Shown here: in pieces, positions 13,080-26,440 of the stretch
How positions within the stretch are numbered: position 1 is the stretch's first letter
Layout of the letters: the number at the start of each line of letters is the position of its first letter
NCBI RefSeq assembly: GCF_043641665.1
Contig: NC_092180.1
Coordinates: forward strand, 29,753,554-29,817,553
DNA: 64,000 nucleotides
Source: Enoplosus armatus
Taxonomy: Eukaryota; Chordata; Actinopteri; Centrarchiformes; Enoplosidae
Reading direction: 5' to 3'
The notes under the pieces: generated by a model
What the model was told of the DNA's origin: nothing
What the model saw: only the letters and a program-made list of their open reading frames with translations
Databases searched by the model: none
Translations under genes and position numbers: made by a program

Positions 13080-13660
13080 CAGAATGTGTGTGTGGGGGGG
13101 GGGGGGCAATCGCATACAAAGTGGATCCTGGCAAGGATTTTTGAGGCTGATACCAATATTAAATTGTATAGTTGTGAGTTGTGGCCAAGATGATGTACTG
13201 CACTTAATGAATATATGGAGATGGGATCAAAAAGTAGAGAGACTGACTCTTGCAGGTTTTTCTTTTTTGGCAAATTCAAATCTGGCCTTCGTAGTATCAT
13301 TGCTGATGAGTGGTTTGTTTTCTTCTGCGAACGGCGGATGGCGATACCTTCACTCCTGCCCTCTGGTGATGGCGCCGACAGTTGTTTCAGGGCTTTTCCT
13401 TTACGGCTCTCACAATGTTTCTGTGATCAAGTGCCGATGTTTTCCTTGGTCTACCGGTTCGACGCCTGTTGCTCAGTACACCAGCGGTTTCTTTCTCCTT
13501 CGAGACATTCCAAATGGTTGTACTGGCTACGGCCAATGTTTGCGTAGTGGCTTTGATTGATTTTTCCATCTTCCCTCAGCTTTTCTCCCATACACAGCTT
13601 TCTGGTCTTCATGTTGGTTACACCTTTTTCCACTACAGTCCAATGACCACGTTCCAATAA
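13080..13660 (-). mobile_element. Tc1-like transposase relic (N-terminal half)
   Basis: Minus-strand fragments in shifting frames read MKTRKLCMGEKL, then GRPRKTSALDHRNIVRAVKE, then KVSPSAVRRRKQTTHQQ and FAKKK. This is the paired helix-turn-helix, GRPRK AT-hook-like linker and start of the catalytic region of Tc1 transposases. The DDE part is lost and several frameshifts are present. Confidence 0.7.
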
Positions 13661-15700
13661 TTTTGCTCACTTGAAAAATGAGCGGGTTCAAACAATAATA
13701 AAGGGACCAGCTTCTAAGTTGTTCAACAGATCCAGATGTAAATACCTGGAAATAAAAGCTAAAATGCTGATCTCTTGTCGTGTTTTCAGTGTACAGCAAA
13801 AATAAAGCACTGCATGGCTGCAAGTGGTGATTATTTTCTTCATCAATTCATCTGAAGATTCTCCTCTCAATTAGTAGAGTTGCTCATAATTGTGTTTATC
13901 GACGAATCGATACACAGCTAATATCAGCACTCAAATAAAGCGAAGCGAAAATTTGCCTCTCGGTCAATCTTAAAGCGCCATTATGCTCAACATGCACCTA
14001 ACTCGTTTGTTTACCTGAACCTGCTCATGTAAACCAAATGACAGGGATAGTAAACTGTCCGTCATGCATTTGTGCCCACACCATGCCAATCATTGTTATG
14101 ACATTGTCAGAAAGGCATGAGAGACAGATGTCTTAAAACCACCTGCTTACAAAGTGTGGGGATCTGGTCCGGCTATGTGAGACTATCATCCATGAAGCTT
14201 ACATCCAGTCAGTTGTCATGGCACAGTTATGACAGCTTTAGGTCAGCCTTCAAATGAAGGGTTACCAAAAAATGTAAATATTTCTGGCGCATGAGAGCAG
14301 GAGCCAGTAACCGAATTTTCTGACAAACAAAGTTCCACGCAATTGATACTCCGGAATTTGAATTTGTAAGCCCAGCTGTATTAAACAGTGCCCAAGCTAC
14401 GTTTGGACTACTGGGCCGGAACATGACTCAGAACGAATATATGTACATCACAGAAAATTGTCTACTTAGGGCTGGAGCCTGCGGGGAGTATAAATAGTGC
14501 TTAATTAGCTGTAATGCGTTTCTAAACGTGTAGACTGGTGAAAGAGGTCATTCATGGACACGTTTATGTTTGAGAGAAAAAGAACACGTATTTGTTCAGC
14601 TGAATCAAGGGAAGGAGGTGTGGGAGAAGAGCCGTGAGCTCTCACAGAAACTTGGGGGGACAGAGAGGCGGCTTGGAAGTGATGGTGTGGGAATCTAGGA
14701 AGCATCTAGGTTTGAGCCAAAATTCAGGTCGCAAGTTTGAAAGTGAAGGATGCAGAATGGAAACACATAAGTCGGATAGCGGTAGTACCATAAATCAGTG
14801 CTGACACTGGTGTGGAACACACTATGTGCACAACGATGGCAAACAAGTGGGTCAAAACATCAGAAATTGTCCCCACAAATAAAACCTGATACCAAAAGTG
14901 GAGCGTGACGGTCACAATCGAAGCAACGGCGGTCGAGATATCCTGACTTATAGTCAAGCTCCAACGACGATGCCAACATATTTGTGTGTGCTTGGAGTCA
15001 AAGTAGTTTCGTACGGTGGATTAGCCTGTATCCCATATCTCCAATTTGAAACCATACAATACGTACGCAGACAGCTGATGACCTGCATGGCGGGCAGCGG
15101 ACACGTCTCCGTACAGGAAAACAGGTTCACGACAGCGAGAAAAGCTCAACTAAGCCGTAACGAACGTCTCACCGCGTCGTATTTGCTGAATTTATCCATA
15201 AATGAACAAGAACTGGAACTATTTGAACTAGTGAAGGTTTTATTAGGTTTCATAGTGTCATAGTTGACTTCTCTCCTTTTATTTTTATGTACACAGTCTG
15301 GTACTTTTTCTTTTTTTTTTATCAAAGAACCAAATATTTTCTAACACAGCTGTTCATGGTTAAATCAGGAGCGTTTCATGCCCTTCCAAGCTTCAGAAGT
15401 GTTCCAGCTGCCAGTCACCAAACATTATCTATGAGAAAACTCAAGAATTTACTTTTTTTTACTTCCCTGCAACCAAAAAGTTAATAGCTCCTACTTGACA
15501 ACTCTGTACTACATGATGTACACCAGATAGGGCCAATCAAGTTAAAGAGCGCAGACTCATTTATCCCACTTTGCTGAAGTTACAGAAGTCTGCTGAAGAC
15601 TGGAATCGAATGTTTGAACTGCTCACCTGAACTCTGTCCAATAAAGCAGAAGGCAGCTACAGCAATGCAATAACCAGAAAGAAGAAACTGACATATTTAC

Positions 15701-15836
15701 CCAGGACATTTCCCGCAGGCACCTCCTCCAGCTCCTCCAGCTCTCGGCCCATCAGCAGGTAGAGTCTTTCCATGGAGCAGCAGGACAGGTGAGGCACCTC
15801 GGGCACGCCGTGTGAAGCACTGCAACCCTCTGGCAG
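15701..15836 (-). CDS. efl1: efl1 exon 15 (residues 542-586), last one in window
   Basis: Acceptor CTCCGCCAG, donor CCTGG|GTAAAT. It reads [20 protein letters not shown], then [20 protein letters not shown] and AGNVL. It ends in phase 1, so at least one more exon is required at lower coordinates. Confidence 0.94.
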
Positions 15837-18800
15837 CTGGCGGAGGTGAGAGGAGGAATGAGCGCTGAGGAGCAAAGAGGCTCACAAATGTAGCATTCGC
15901 AATCACACAAGTCCTTTTGGCTCACAATGCATGGACAGCCAGGGTTAACCTTCCATTTCCAGATTCTCTATATCAGAGGTTTTCAAAGTGGACACTCTGT
16001 GAATGGTTAATTAAATAAACGCATAAGGTTCACTAAGGCATTGTAGGACTTGTTGCCGGTCCCCAAAATGTGATGCCCCCTGTGGGTCCACGTAGCAGGT
16101 CGGTCTACATGACATCGTCTTTACAGCTCTTAGTTTGTTTGTAACAAGTCAGTGTGAGTCATTACCATGCTCAGACCCTGGGCGGGGTCATACTTTGGTC
16201 CCAGTACGAACACTCTCTGTCCTTTCTTGACCACCCCGCTGTAGACCCGTGCGAACGCTACGAAGGTCTCCTTCTGCTCCTGCTCCTCCCCCTCCTCCGG
16301 CTTTGAGTCTTTCGATGTCAGACTCTCCATCTTAGCTGACAGGGAGAAACAGAAAGTGTCGTTGTGAGAGTCCCGTCCCGATTTTTCAAGTAATTCATCA
16401 AAAATAGACAACTACAATAGTCGTCCCACGGTGTGTGTGTGTGTGCGTGGTCGACGCGCATGATTGTGCTTTACCTGTGCATACTCAAGATACTGGACGC
16501 TGGATCTTGTTTCCTTTTTACTTTCTTTATTAGGTTGAAACATTTGACGGTCATATCTGTTTATTCTTTTTTATCCACGTTATTATTAGTGACCAAATGT
16601 GTTAAAATGGCAGTATTCAGTAAAAGGAAAGAGTGCTGATATATCTCGTGGATATTTTCCCCACTCAAGACTTTACTCCTTTGAGCATTTAATACTGGCT
16701 CCTCCACCCTTTCCCCACAGCTCCCTGTCAAATTTAATGATGTTAGAAATCACCACAAACTGTCGCCTATTTGCAAACTCCATCCAAAATATTGGTACTC
16801 GTCTTTTGTCAAAGTGAAATAAAGTGGAGGGTGGAGCTTACCTGTGCCGAGTCCTGCAGATTGGCCTTCCTGCGACATACCCTCTGAGTGGGTGAGGTCT
16901 TTGTGGCTCTCTGCCGCTGTCTGATCAGCTGCCATCCTGTCAGCATGTCTCTGTCTCGCAAGCTCCCTGCGCTGGGCAATCTCCTCCTGGGTCAATGGCC
17001 TAAATAAACACATACACACACACATCACATCAGCCGTTTCCCTAGAGGTCAGAGACGCAGCGTGACAAGTCCTGATCACTGTGAAGTGTACACTGTATGC
17101 AGCCTGTAATACGACTCAACAATATTGTTGTCACTGGTTATTTAACGAAAGTGGTTGATTTAACAAAAAAACTCATGGGTGCAGGAATATGTGAACCCCT
17201 TCAGTTCATAGGGTGCTGCGCCTCCTTTCGCAGCAATAACCTCAACCGAACGGTTGTAGCGACCAATCAGTCTCTCACATCTGCTTTGGGAGGTTTTTTT
17301 TTTGCCCCCTCCTCATTGCAGAACACAGCCAGTTGGGTGAGGTTGGATGGGCGTCGGGGGCATGAGCTGCCCGCTTCAGGTCCGGACTTTGACTGGGCTG
17401 ATCCAGAACACAAATCTTCTTCTTCCTCAGCCATTCCTTGGTTGTATTGCTGGAAGGCTTCAGGTCATTATCATGTTGCATGATCATTTTTTTGCCCAAG
17501 CTTTAACTTCACAACTGGCAGCTTGAGGTTATGTTCCAGGATTTTTACAGTATTCCTCAAAGTTCATGATTCACTGGACCACATGGAGGTGTCCAGGTCC
17601 CGAGGATGAAAAGCAGGCCCAGATCTTATCGTTCCCGCCACCGTGCTTCACTGTTGGGAGAAGGTTCTTTTGGTGGTATGCAAGTGTTGACGTCGCCAAA
17701 CGTGGAGGTTTTTGCTGTGACCAAACAGTTCTGGACTCATCTGTCCACAGAAAGCTTCAGCTTCATTGGTCCATTGCATTGGTTAATATAGCCACCAATT
17801 TTGTCCCACCTGTTTGTATTTACCTGCTCAATTTAAGCAACGTAGCTCAGGGTTCGCTAACTTTTGCACCAACAAAAGTTAACAAAAAAATAATTTGCAT
17901 TTTCCACAAATAACGTATATGGAATAGATAAAGATACGCCTGTTTTTTTCATATAAAAATACTGATTATGATTAAATAAAGAAATAATTGTAAAACAATG
18001 GAAAACTCCAAAATGCTCAACAGGTCCGCGTACTTTCAAGCAGCGCTGTATGAACACTTTGGACATGCATTGCAACAGCGTCACTGGATAAGACAATGGG
18101 AGCGTGGGTTTCCATCCACACGTGAAACATTCTGCCTGCCTCTCTGACCAGAAACCACTTCTAAAATATGGCCTCTGTTCAGAGAACATTCTTGAAGTGG
18201 TACTAGGTACCTCAGGGCGAGCTGTAAAAACAGAACACAATTACCCCCGCATTAGTCTTGCTACACGACCTGTGTGTCTGTGTGTGTTTTTTTGTCTGTG
18301 CAGTGCAGTCTGCGTGTGCATGTGCAGTGCGGTCAGAGTGTTAGCATATGTGTGCGTGTGTGTGTATACCCTCTTCAAAAAGACCACAGTGACTATAGCA
18401 ACACAGCTGCTCACAATAGGCCTGAGTGACGGCATCCAACACAGAGTTCAGCTTCCATGATGACAAACCACTTAAAACAGCCCATAATTTGCCCCTGACA
18501 ACAGCAGCAGCCCTGCCGAATCACTGAGACTGATTGCACCTCTCTTTTGCATAAATTGGACATAAATGGGGCCACAGTCTGAATTCAGGATTCTAACAGG
18601 AAACCACAAAAGAGCAAACCCCACTGGATGATGGCCCGGCCTTAAGGACAAATAACTTCTGACTTACAGCTTCAAACTGCGCGAGTCAGCTCTCTCAGTG
18701 AAGCCCACTTCTCTCACATTATTTCCTCCCAAACCAGAAAGACAAACAAACCAAAAGCAGACAGATGTTTAAGTGAAGGTTATCAATTTATTTATTTGAG

Positions 18801-20189
18801 CCTAGGACTGCTCCAACATCTAAATAAACACAGCGCTGTGTGGTGCACACGAGGCTTCATGCTTCCCATCAGCCCACAGCTAAGGCACTGCTTTTTTTCC
18901 CCTCAAGAGGTCAAATCAGTCGCTCATTGGTAATAATGGGAATGCCAGGACTTGGTTTCTGGCCTTGCCCGCTGTGGTTATGAAGTAATGGCTTCCAAAC
19001 ATTGGAGCCGTATGATCGCAACCACAGACAGACCTTTCAACATTGTGAAAAGGGAGGAAAGAGTGCGCTGGAAAATTCAACAATATATTGATGTTAAAGC
19101 TGTCTGCAAAACACACTTCATCGCTTTTTACCACTAAAGGATTTTGATTGAAGACGTTCTCCAGTCCGGCTCGAGTGTATGAAAATATAACTGAGCAGTG
19201 GCTGAGAGGATATTCTTTTTGACATTTGCACATATGCCGCCTGTTGAGAAACGGCAAGTTGAAGGCTGCATTTTTTATATAGGTCCTAGCCAGCTTGTCG
19301 GGATGGAAAATGCTCTTTTTATAGAGGAGTTCTCGCCGAAAATATGTTAACACTGGACTGTCCTGCAGATCTAGAAGTGTAAGATGAACGCCATGTCCTC
19401 CAATGCTAGCACTTCCACGAATCATGGCAAATAAGAGGAATCCACAAAGCCCTCCTTTGATTGAAAGAAAAAAAAAAAAAAGGCAGATGCTATTTGCACC
19501 CAGGTGTCAGTAGCCAACAGAGCTCTTTGCACCTGGGGTGGAATAGCCAATGTGGCTATTTACACCCGGGATGGAACCTGACCAATCTAGACACCACACC
19601 TAACACCTAAATGTCAAGATTTTAAACAGGTCTCTCCAAAATGAGAAGTAAAATTCCCATATCTGCCACTTTATGTTTCTTACAGCTTGAAATGTTCATG
19701 AAAATGCAACTTTTGAGGCAATTAAGGGTTCGATTAATGCATTTTACAAACAATGTTCTCATGTCACTGAGTGTAATCCGGGGTTTTGGACAATGGCCAA
19801 TATTGATATTCTGTTTAACTGCATTTAACTGTGAGTATGTTTTACCCTTTCCTTTGAAACTGTCACTTGTACTTTTTTGTCAGATTGTAATCTGGGTTAG
19901 AGTTGACTTAACCATTCAAAGGCATTTTTGAATGTGTTCTCAGGTTCACAAAGTAACAAAACAATGCTCTCCATATCCTGAACACATGCCCGGCAATGAT
20001 TTTTTTTTTATCATTGCTCACTTCATTTGAACCGAGAGTTCCACAAGCACCCACGGATTAGATCCACTTCTTGGGTTGAGGGTGTCACCAATTGTTGACT
20101 GCAGACTGTTGGGCCATGGTGGCATATGGTATGTTTATGAACCACTCCTCTGTAGACAGCTGTATCTATGGGCTGCCACAGAGATGTCA

Positions 20190-20260
<71 letters not shown>

Positions 20261-23200
20261 CTGCTGCAGGTGGTGGGCAGAAGAGAATGGAAGCTCCTGC
20301 AGGCTCATTAACCGAGATTTTGGACAGGATTTTTCCTTCCTGGCTCACAGTCTGGGGGTGACCTTATACTATACATTTCTTCTCTCTCTCTCGTTTTCAT
20401 GTATCTGCATCTCCTCTTCCCCGTCCTCTAACCTGTCTGCGACAGCCTGTCTGTATCTCCTCTCCTCTGCCTGCCGGCTAGAGATCAAGAAGCTGAAAAC
20501 AGAGGGAGTGCAGGGTGCTACGAGCGTATTTATAACATGCTGTATGCTCGTCATGGATTTCTGGATTCCACCGCGTCAAGAAGACACAAGGATGAGCTCT
20601 GTTGTTGCTCAGAATTCCAACGTTCTGAATGAGATCAGATGTTCAAGGTTTGTTTGTTTAATAAAAAAAAAAAAATGCATCCTCTGTGGGAGAAAAACAG
20701 TCTGACCCCAGATTTGGCAAATGAAACCACACTGCAATATCTAAACTCATAAATCGGCACTTTCAGGTTGGAGAAGGCCTCCCAGTCCTTAAAGGATAAG
20801 TCTGGTGATTTTCTATTACCATTAAATCTCTTTACAAAAAGAAACAAAAAAACAACAGTGAATGGATCCTACTAATAAGTATTGTGTGTGTATTCAAGGT
20901 CTGATATATTGTATTTACAGCTACACTCAATCCCACACAAACAATTTATCAAATCCAAATCCAATGCCGAACTTGCTTTTCAAACCTGAATCAGTTCAAA
21001 TCGAATTGTTTGTCTTTCAAGATAAGTAACTTAAGTCATGAATGGCCAATCAATCGCCTTTCTTTGGGCTGCGAGTGCAGAAACACGACATTTTTACTGG
21101 CAGCCTCGAACCTTCACAACCCGCTGAAACCCGCCCACCCTTTTAATAGTCTTCAAGGGCTCCATCACTAAATTATGTCCGTGCCATCCATGTGTGCCAG
21201 GAAGTCGGCAGGCAGTCGGCTGGCTCAGGTAGAGAAGGGCCCCAATGCTCATGCTCTATGGGCCCCAAACCTTATGAGCACCTGGAATAAATGAATGAGT
21301 ACATCCTATTTTCCTCACCACGTTTCCGATATTCCTCATGTAAACAATGAGATGGTCATGTCCGCACGCTTTAGGCGTGGTCAGGCCGAGGATGTGACTA
21401 TGTAACATCAGTGGTGAAATCAAGAGTACAGTATGTGGCTGGCTAGTTTACCCTGAGAACGCTGGTTGCTGAACAAACTGAACGACAGCTTCTCGGCTCG
21501 CAATTTAGAGAGGCCAACTTCATCTAAACTACACTGGAGGAGGTTGTTAATCATCCATAAAGTGCGTACTGCCGTTGCAGTAACAGTAGCAACTAAAATG
21601 CTCTTGTAACGACGACAAAGTGAGTTCCTTTCCAGACCTCAACAATTACAAATGACCAAAACTATGAAAACGAGCGCCAGGTTTTTAAATGAACTGGAAT
21701 TATCCTTATTTGAGGCATGTTGCCGACTTCCTTGTGTCAAACTGGTCATTCTGGCACAATTATTTGTCGAGGACAGCCATAATGGCTGTCATAGGAGTTT
21801 CGCTACACTGCAGTGGAGCAGTTTACGGCATTGAACAAATGCAGATCACTCTTTAGCGTACAATTAGGCGGAGCGAAGACAATGAGCTCTCCCCGGCTCA
21901 TTAATAGCTCACACATGTCCTCCGCAGGCCAGGCCATTAAACCCGACACTGGGACCAACATTTCATTGGCTCCCCAACATCAATCCTCCAGTCTCCTCTA
22001 AGCATCTGCTTCCAATGAGAAAATGGCAACAGTTAACTCTTTGCTCTGACATGTCATCCTGGCCTAAGTGTGAGGAAGAAGCAGACGTTAAGGCCTCGAA
22101 GACAGAATCTGTGACCGGGGCTTAGATTAATGGGCCAGACACTGAAGAAGGGAGTTGTGTGATTTTTGAGTGAATTCAGATCCTAAAGGGAGACAGGCCA
22201 GGCCGACTCCATCTATTACTGACTGTGGAGGAGTCGGAGGGTTGTGGTCTACCCTCAGTTCACCGCCAAGAAGGAAACTCGGATCAGGGAGGGCTAACAG
22301 CTTTATTCCACTCAAGGAGAAAGAACCAACAAACCTCCTAGAGTAAAAGAGAAGCTGGGCGTAAAAGGGGCACCGGTACTGAGACAAAGCAGAGAACAGG
22401 TGGCAATCAAGAAATACAGATATTCTACTTCGCCAACATCCAGTAGTGAGGGATGGGTCACGCCTAGGCATGTCATAACTGACCTCATTTTTCTACTGTG
22501 ATCTTAACAAGCGCTTCCATGATTGTATTCCTTACTTGTTTGTTGTTAATACACATTGGAGTTTGGTGAAATTAACCTTGTTCAGGATGCTGGATTTTTT
22601 TTTGTAATAGTAAAAATCAGGTTTTGTAAATGCAGTGGAAGTAAACCGACTGCTCTCAATGATCTACGGGAACACACTGTGGAACAGTTTTCAGGAGAAA
22701 CTACATCAATCTTTGTTGGCCATGTGTACTCTACGCAACCTACTGTTGTGCTCTCGTTCCCTTAAGGGAGTTGCCATTGCATTCCTACACTGTAGTCCAC
22801 GCCGTGGGCAATTCCACAGCGAGCACAATGGAAGAGCCAGACAGACACGGGGTCAATACTGTTACTAAAAGGGTTCTGACCGAGACGCATACTGAGCGGG
22901 ACATTTCACAGTAATAAACATGTCAGTGCTCTTTTGGGGGGGGGGGGGGGACTATATAATGAAGACAGTGTTCCTACATTACCTAAAGCATATCTTTGGC
23001 ATTTCTGTACAGGAATTTCTCGCCACCTACTGACCAACATATACATCGATACCAATACTTGTATTTATATATTACCTGGGGGAAATTGACAGGCGGGAAA
23101 GTCGGACAGTTCCACCAAGCTGACAAACATGAATATGCTGCCTGTGTATGAAAACAATGGGTGACGTGCATCGCACTCCTCACTGTCGACCGTTTCCATT

Positions 23201-26200
23201 GGAACTACTTCACAGTGTGTAGGACACAATTTCTGGAGAGGCATATTCCTGCTGAATTTTTAATCCTGCTTTCGTTCACCTTCATTGTATTTGGATACAG
23301 CACAACCTGAACAAACGAAACCTAAACTGAGGCACTGGAGGGAAGTGAGTTTGTGTGAATGTTCAGATACAGCACAACCTGAACAAACGAAACCTAAACT
23401 GAGGCACTGGAGGGAAGTGAGTTTGTGTGAATGTTTTCTGTAACTGCTTAGACGTTCTGTGTCAATTCGGGCGAACTGCGATCCAACTCTTCTCCTTCCT
23501 TTAGATCCTATACAAAGCAGGCATATTAGACATGTCCAAAGCCGCGGGCGTGAGGGAAGAACAGGACTGCAGCACCATCTGCTGACTACACTGTCTGTGT
23601 ACACACACAAACACACACACTTACCTCTGTCTGTTCTGAGGCAAGGCCTTGGTGTCCACGGAAAACATCTTGGACACACAAACGATGACCGGAGCATTTT
23701 CCCCACTTGAACACAGGAGGAATGCTGGAAAACACCCAAGAGTGGGAAAAGAGTCACACACACACACATATTCAAAGTGGACACTGTGGATTCACTTACC
23801 GATATCTGTAATAGCTGCTGTAAAAATACTATTTATTCTCAATGATTCCAATTCAACCCACCCTCACTTGGCTTTAAATCATTTGACTCCATCACCATCA
23901 AATGTTATTGAAAAAAACAAGACACCTAGGATCAAACTGGTAACCTGACAAAAAAAAAAACAAGGATTTAGAAGTTTTTAGAAGTTTGAATTTTCAAACC
24001 AGCTCCGATACATACTCAAGTGGATCCATCACAACCAATCAGACGGATAAATATAGAGAGAAATTCATATCTCAGACTTGCAATTTTTTAGTCAACAACA
24101 GCAAAGGCTCTGGCATCACCAACACCAGTATGGCACCGTCAGCTACAGCCCCATTTGAAACGAATCCCGACGTTCTTATTGACAAAAAGCCACCTCAATT
24201 TCACACATGGATCCAAATCCGTAAGAACATCTTTTTAATGAGCGTAAATGCCAATGTGCAGCATATACAATGTAAGAGTTGACCTCACTGGGAACAGGAT
24301 GTTTCCACCTGGCACTGCACACCCGCAATACACTTTTGGAAAGAAATCACTATCTTGCTCCTGGACTTCTACCACCCCACTCCGCTTACTAGGAGATACA
24401 GTCAACAGCGAGCTTAAACAAGAAACCCAGTAGGTCACTGCTCGTGGCGCTAACTGTAAGAAAAACTCTCCACATGAACTGGAAATCAAGGAATACCGTA
24501 CACGCTTCAATGGAAAAACCTTCTGCCTCCATTAAAAAACAATACATAATGATTCCATCCGGCGACCATTCTCTAACTTCCTGTATTACTAATTCCGTTA
24601 TCCTTGTTGTCCATTATATCAGCAATCTGACACCTTCCGCCTTCATTCGTTACATCCTTAGAGATACTACTTATTATAGTATCCTTTTGGACTAATGATA
24701 GTAAACACAAACGTGTAGTATACAACTGTACCACGACCTCATCTATAACAACAGTGTTATATTGCCAGTAATGTTTGTCATTACCAACATAAATATCATT
24801 ACGCAACATGTTTTGCTTCATGTCGCATTACGGTGACCTTATTCTCTCCTGTGAATTTAAACTCTCATAAAAAGGAAAGAGTGTTTGATACTGAAAGTGC
24901 TAAAAAAAAAAAAAAAAAGGGCAGTGGAAGCACAACACTGTGCACGGTGTCACAAGTTAATCACACACAGTCTGATATAGGCTGCTCCGTGAAAGGCCTG
25001 GTTCCACAGTGGTGGACGGACAGACAAAGTGCGGCTGGTGAATCCTGCTGGCGACACCATCTCACTCACACAAAAAGATCTTAATTTAATTTTTGAGAAC
25101 CCCCCCCCCCAAAAAAAAATTTTGAATTTGAGGTCTTTAGGTAGTTTATAAGAGAAAAAGTGCTGTTCATCTATCAAATGTCTGATGTCATATGGAGGAA
25201 GGGTGGAGAAAGAGGACAGAAGAAAGCCTGCAAACTACCCCCAACCTCCACCACACATACACACACAGCCTTCCCCTCTGAGCTTCCAAGGCTGTCCTTC
25301 CTGGCTCTCTGACCAGGAACAGTAAACCGGGCAAGCAGCAGGTTGTGTAAATGAGCTGGAAGGAAATGTACTGAAAAGGCCTTCCCAAAAGCTGAGCTAT
25401 CTCACATCTGCGCGGACGATGTGAGATAATGTGACCAACAGAAACGGATCAAACATTTCCTTCCTTGTGTGAAGACCTGAAACTCTGGTGCTGCGAGATC
25501 ACCAATGTTTCAGTCGGACAGATCAGAGCGGTTGGCGGGCGAAAGTTGATCGTCTTCTAATCAGACCATTAGGGACTACATCAAGGGTGGGAGGGAAGGA
25601 TGATGTGAGAGGCGGTGAGAATCCAAAGAACAAACTTCCCTTCAGGAGAGTGTGTGAGTTTCTATTTCTGTGCTGTCTGTCCCTGTGAAAATCTGACCAA
25701 TTTACAAAGCTGCCACAGAGATCCTTGGTGGCCGTTTTCATGCTGCAACAAATATCTAGCATGCAGTATTTTTATTGCGAAGGTTGAAGACGCTATGGGA
25801 AAATCTACAGTAAAAGTGCAGTCAATCCAAGCGTATCAATCCCTCACATCACGAAAAACACAGACCTTTGGTTGCACTGTTTGGAAGGACTTTACACACA
25901 AAGTTAGTGCGGGATTTACAAAGTTCTTAGGAACTAGTAGATAGTTAGAAACTATTGATTCATTAAATCAAGTTGCAGCATTAAAACTTTATTGGTCACT
26001 AAAGGGGCAGCATCTTATCACCCTTCAGGCTGATACAGCCAATGTGTTTGCAAAAGGTAGCCAAGCCATCACGGCAGCCATGACGCCCATCAATGTGTTT
26101 GACGTTCCGACCCATGCACAACATAAGTGCTCAGTTGTCGTGGATTGACCACATCCACGTACTGGGATAAAGTGATCCATGACTTGAAACTGACGTGGGC

Positions 26201-26399
26201 TAGGGGCGTAAAGCGGGAGGCCAAGGGCCCCTTCACTACTTCCTATCCCCCTACTTCCGACACCCTTGCTCGGAACACACCCCTCTTCTTGGTCTTCATT
26301 TTGATCTCAACTACACACCTGTCAAAGCAGACATATATGCACCTGGCAAAGTACTCAAAACCGCTTCTATGCGACTGCAAAACCACATTCTGCCATAAT

Positions 26400-26440
<41 letters not shown>

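Noticed and set aside
13021..13560. 179-codon plus-strand open frame
   Set aside because: It is antisense to the Tc1 transposase relic.
15973..15990. hAT-like terminus CAGAGGTTTTCAAAGT
   Set aside because: No matching opposite end or target duplication found.
20076..20705. 209-codon plus-strand open frame
   Set aside because: Built around a GT array giving Cys-Val repeats; flanks show no domain.
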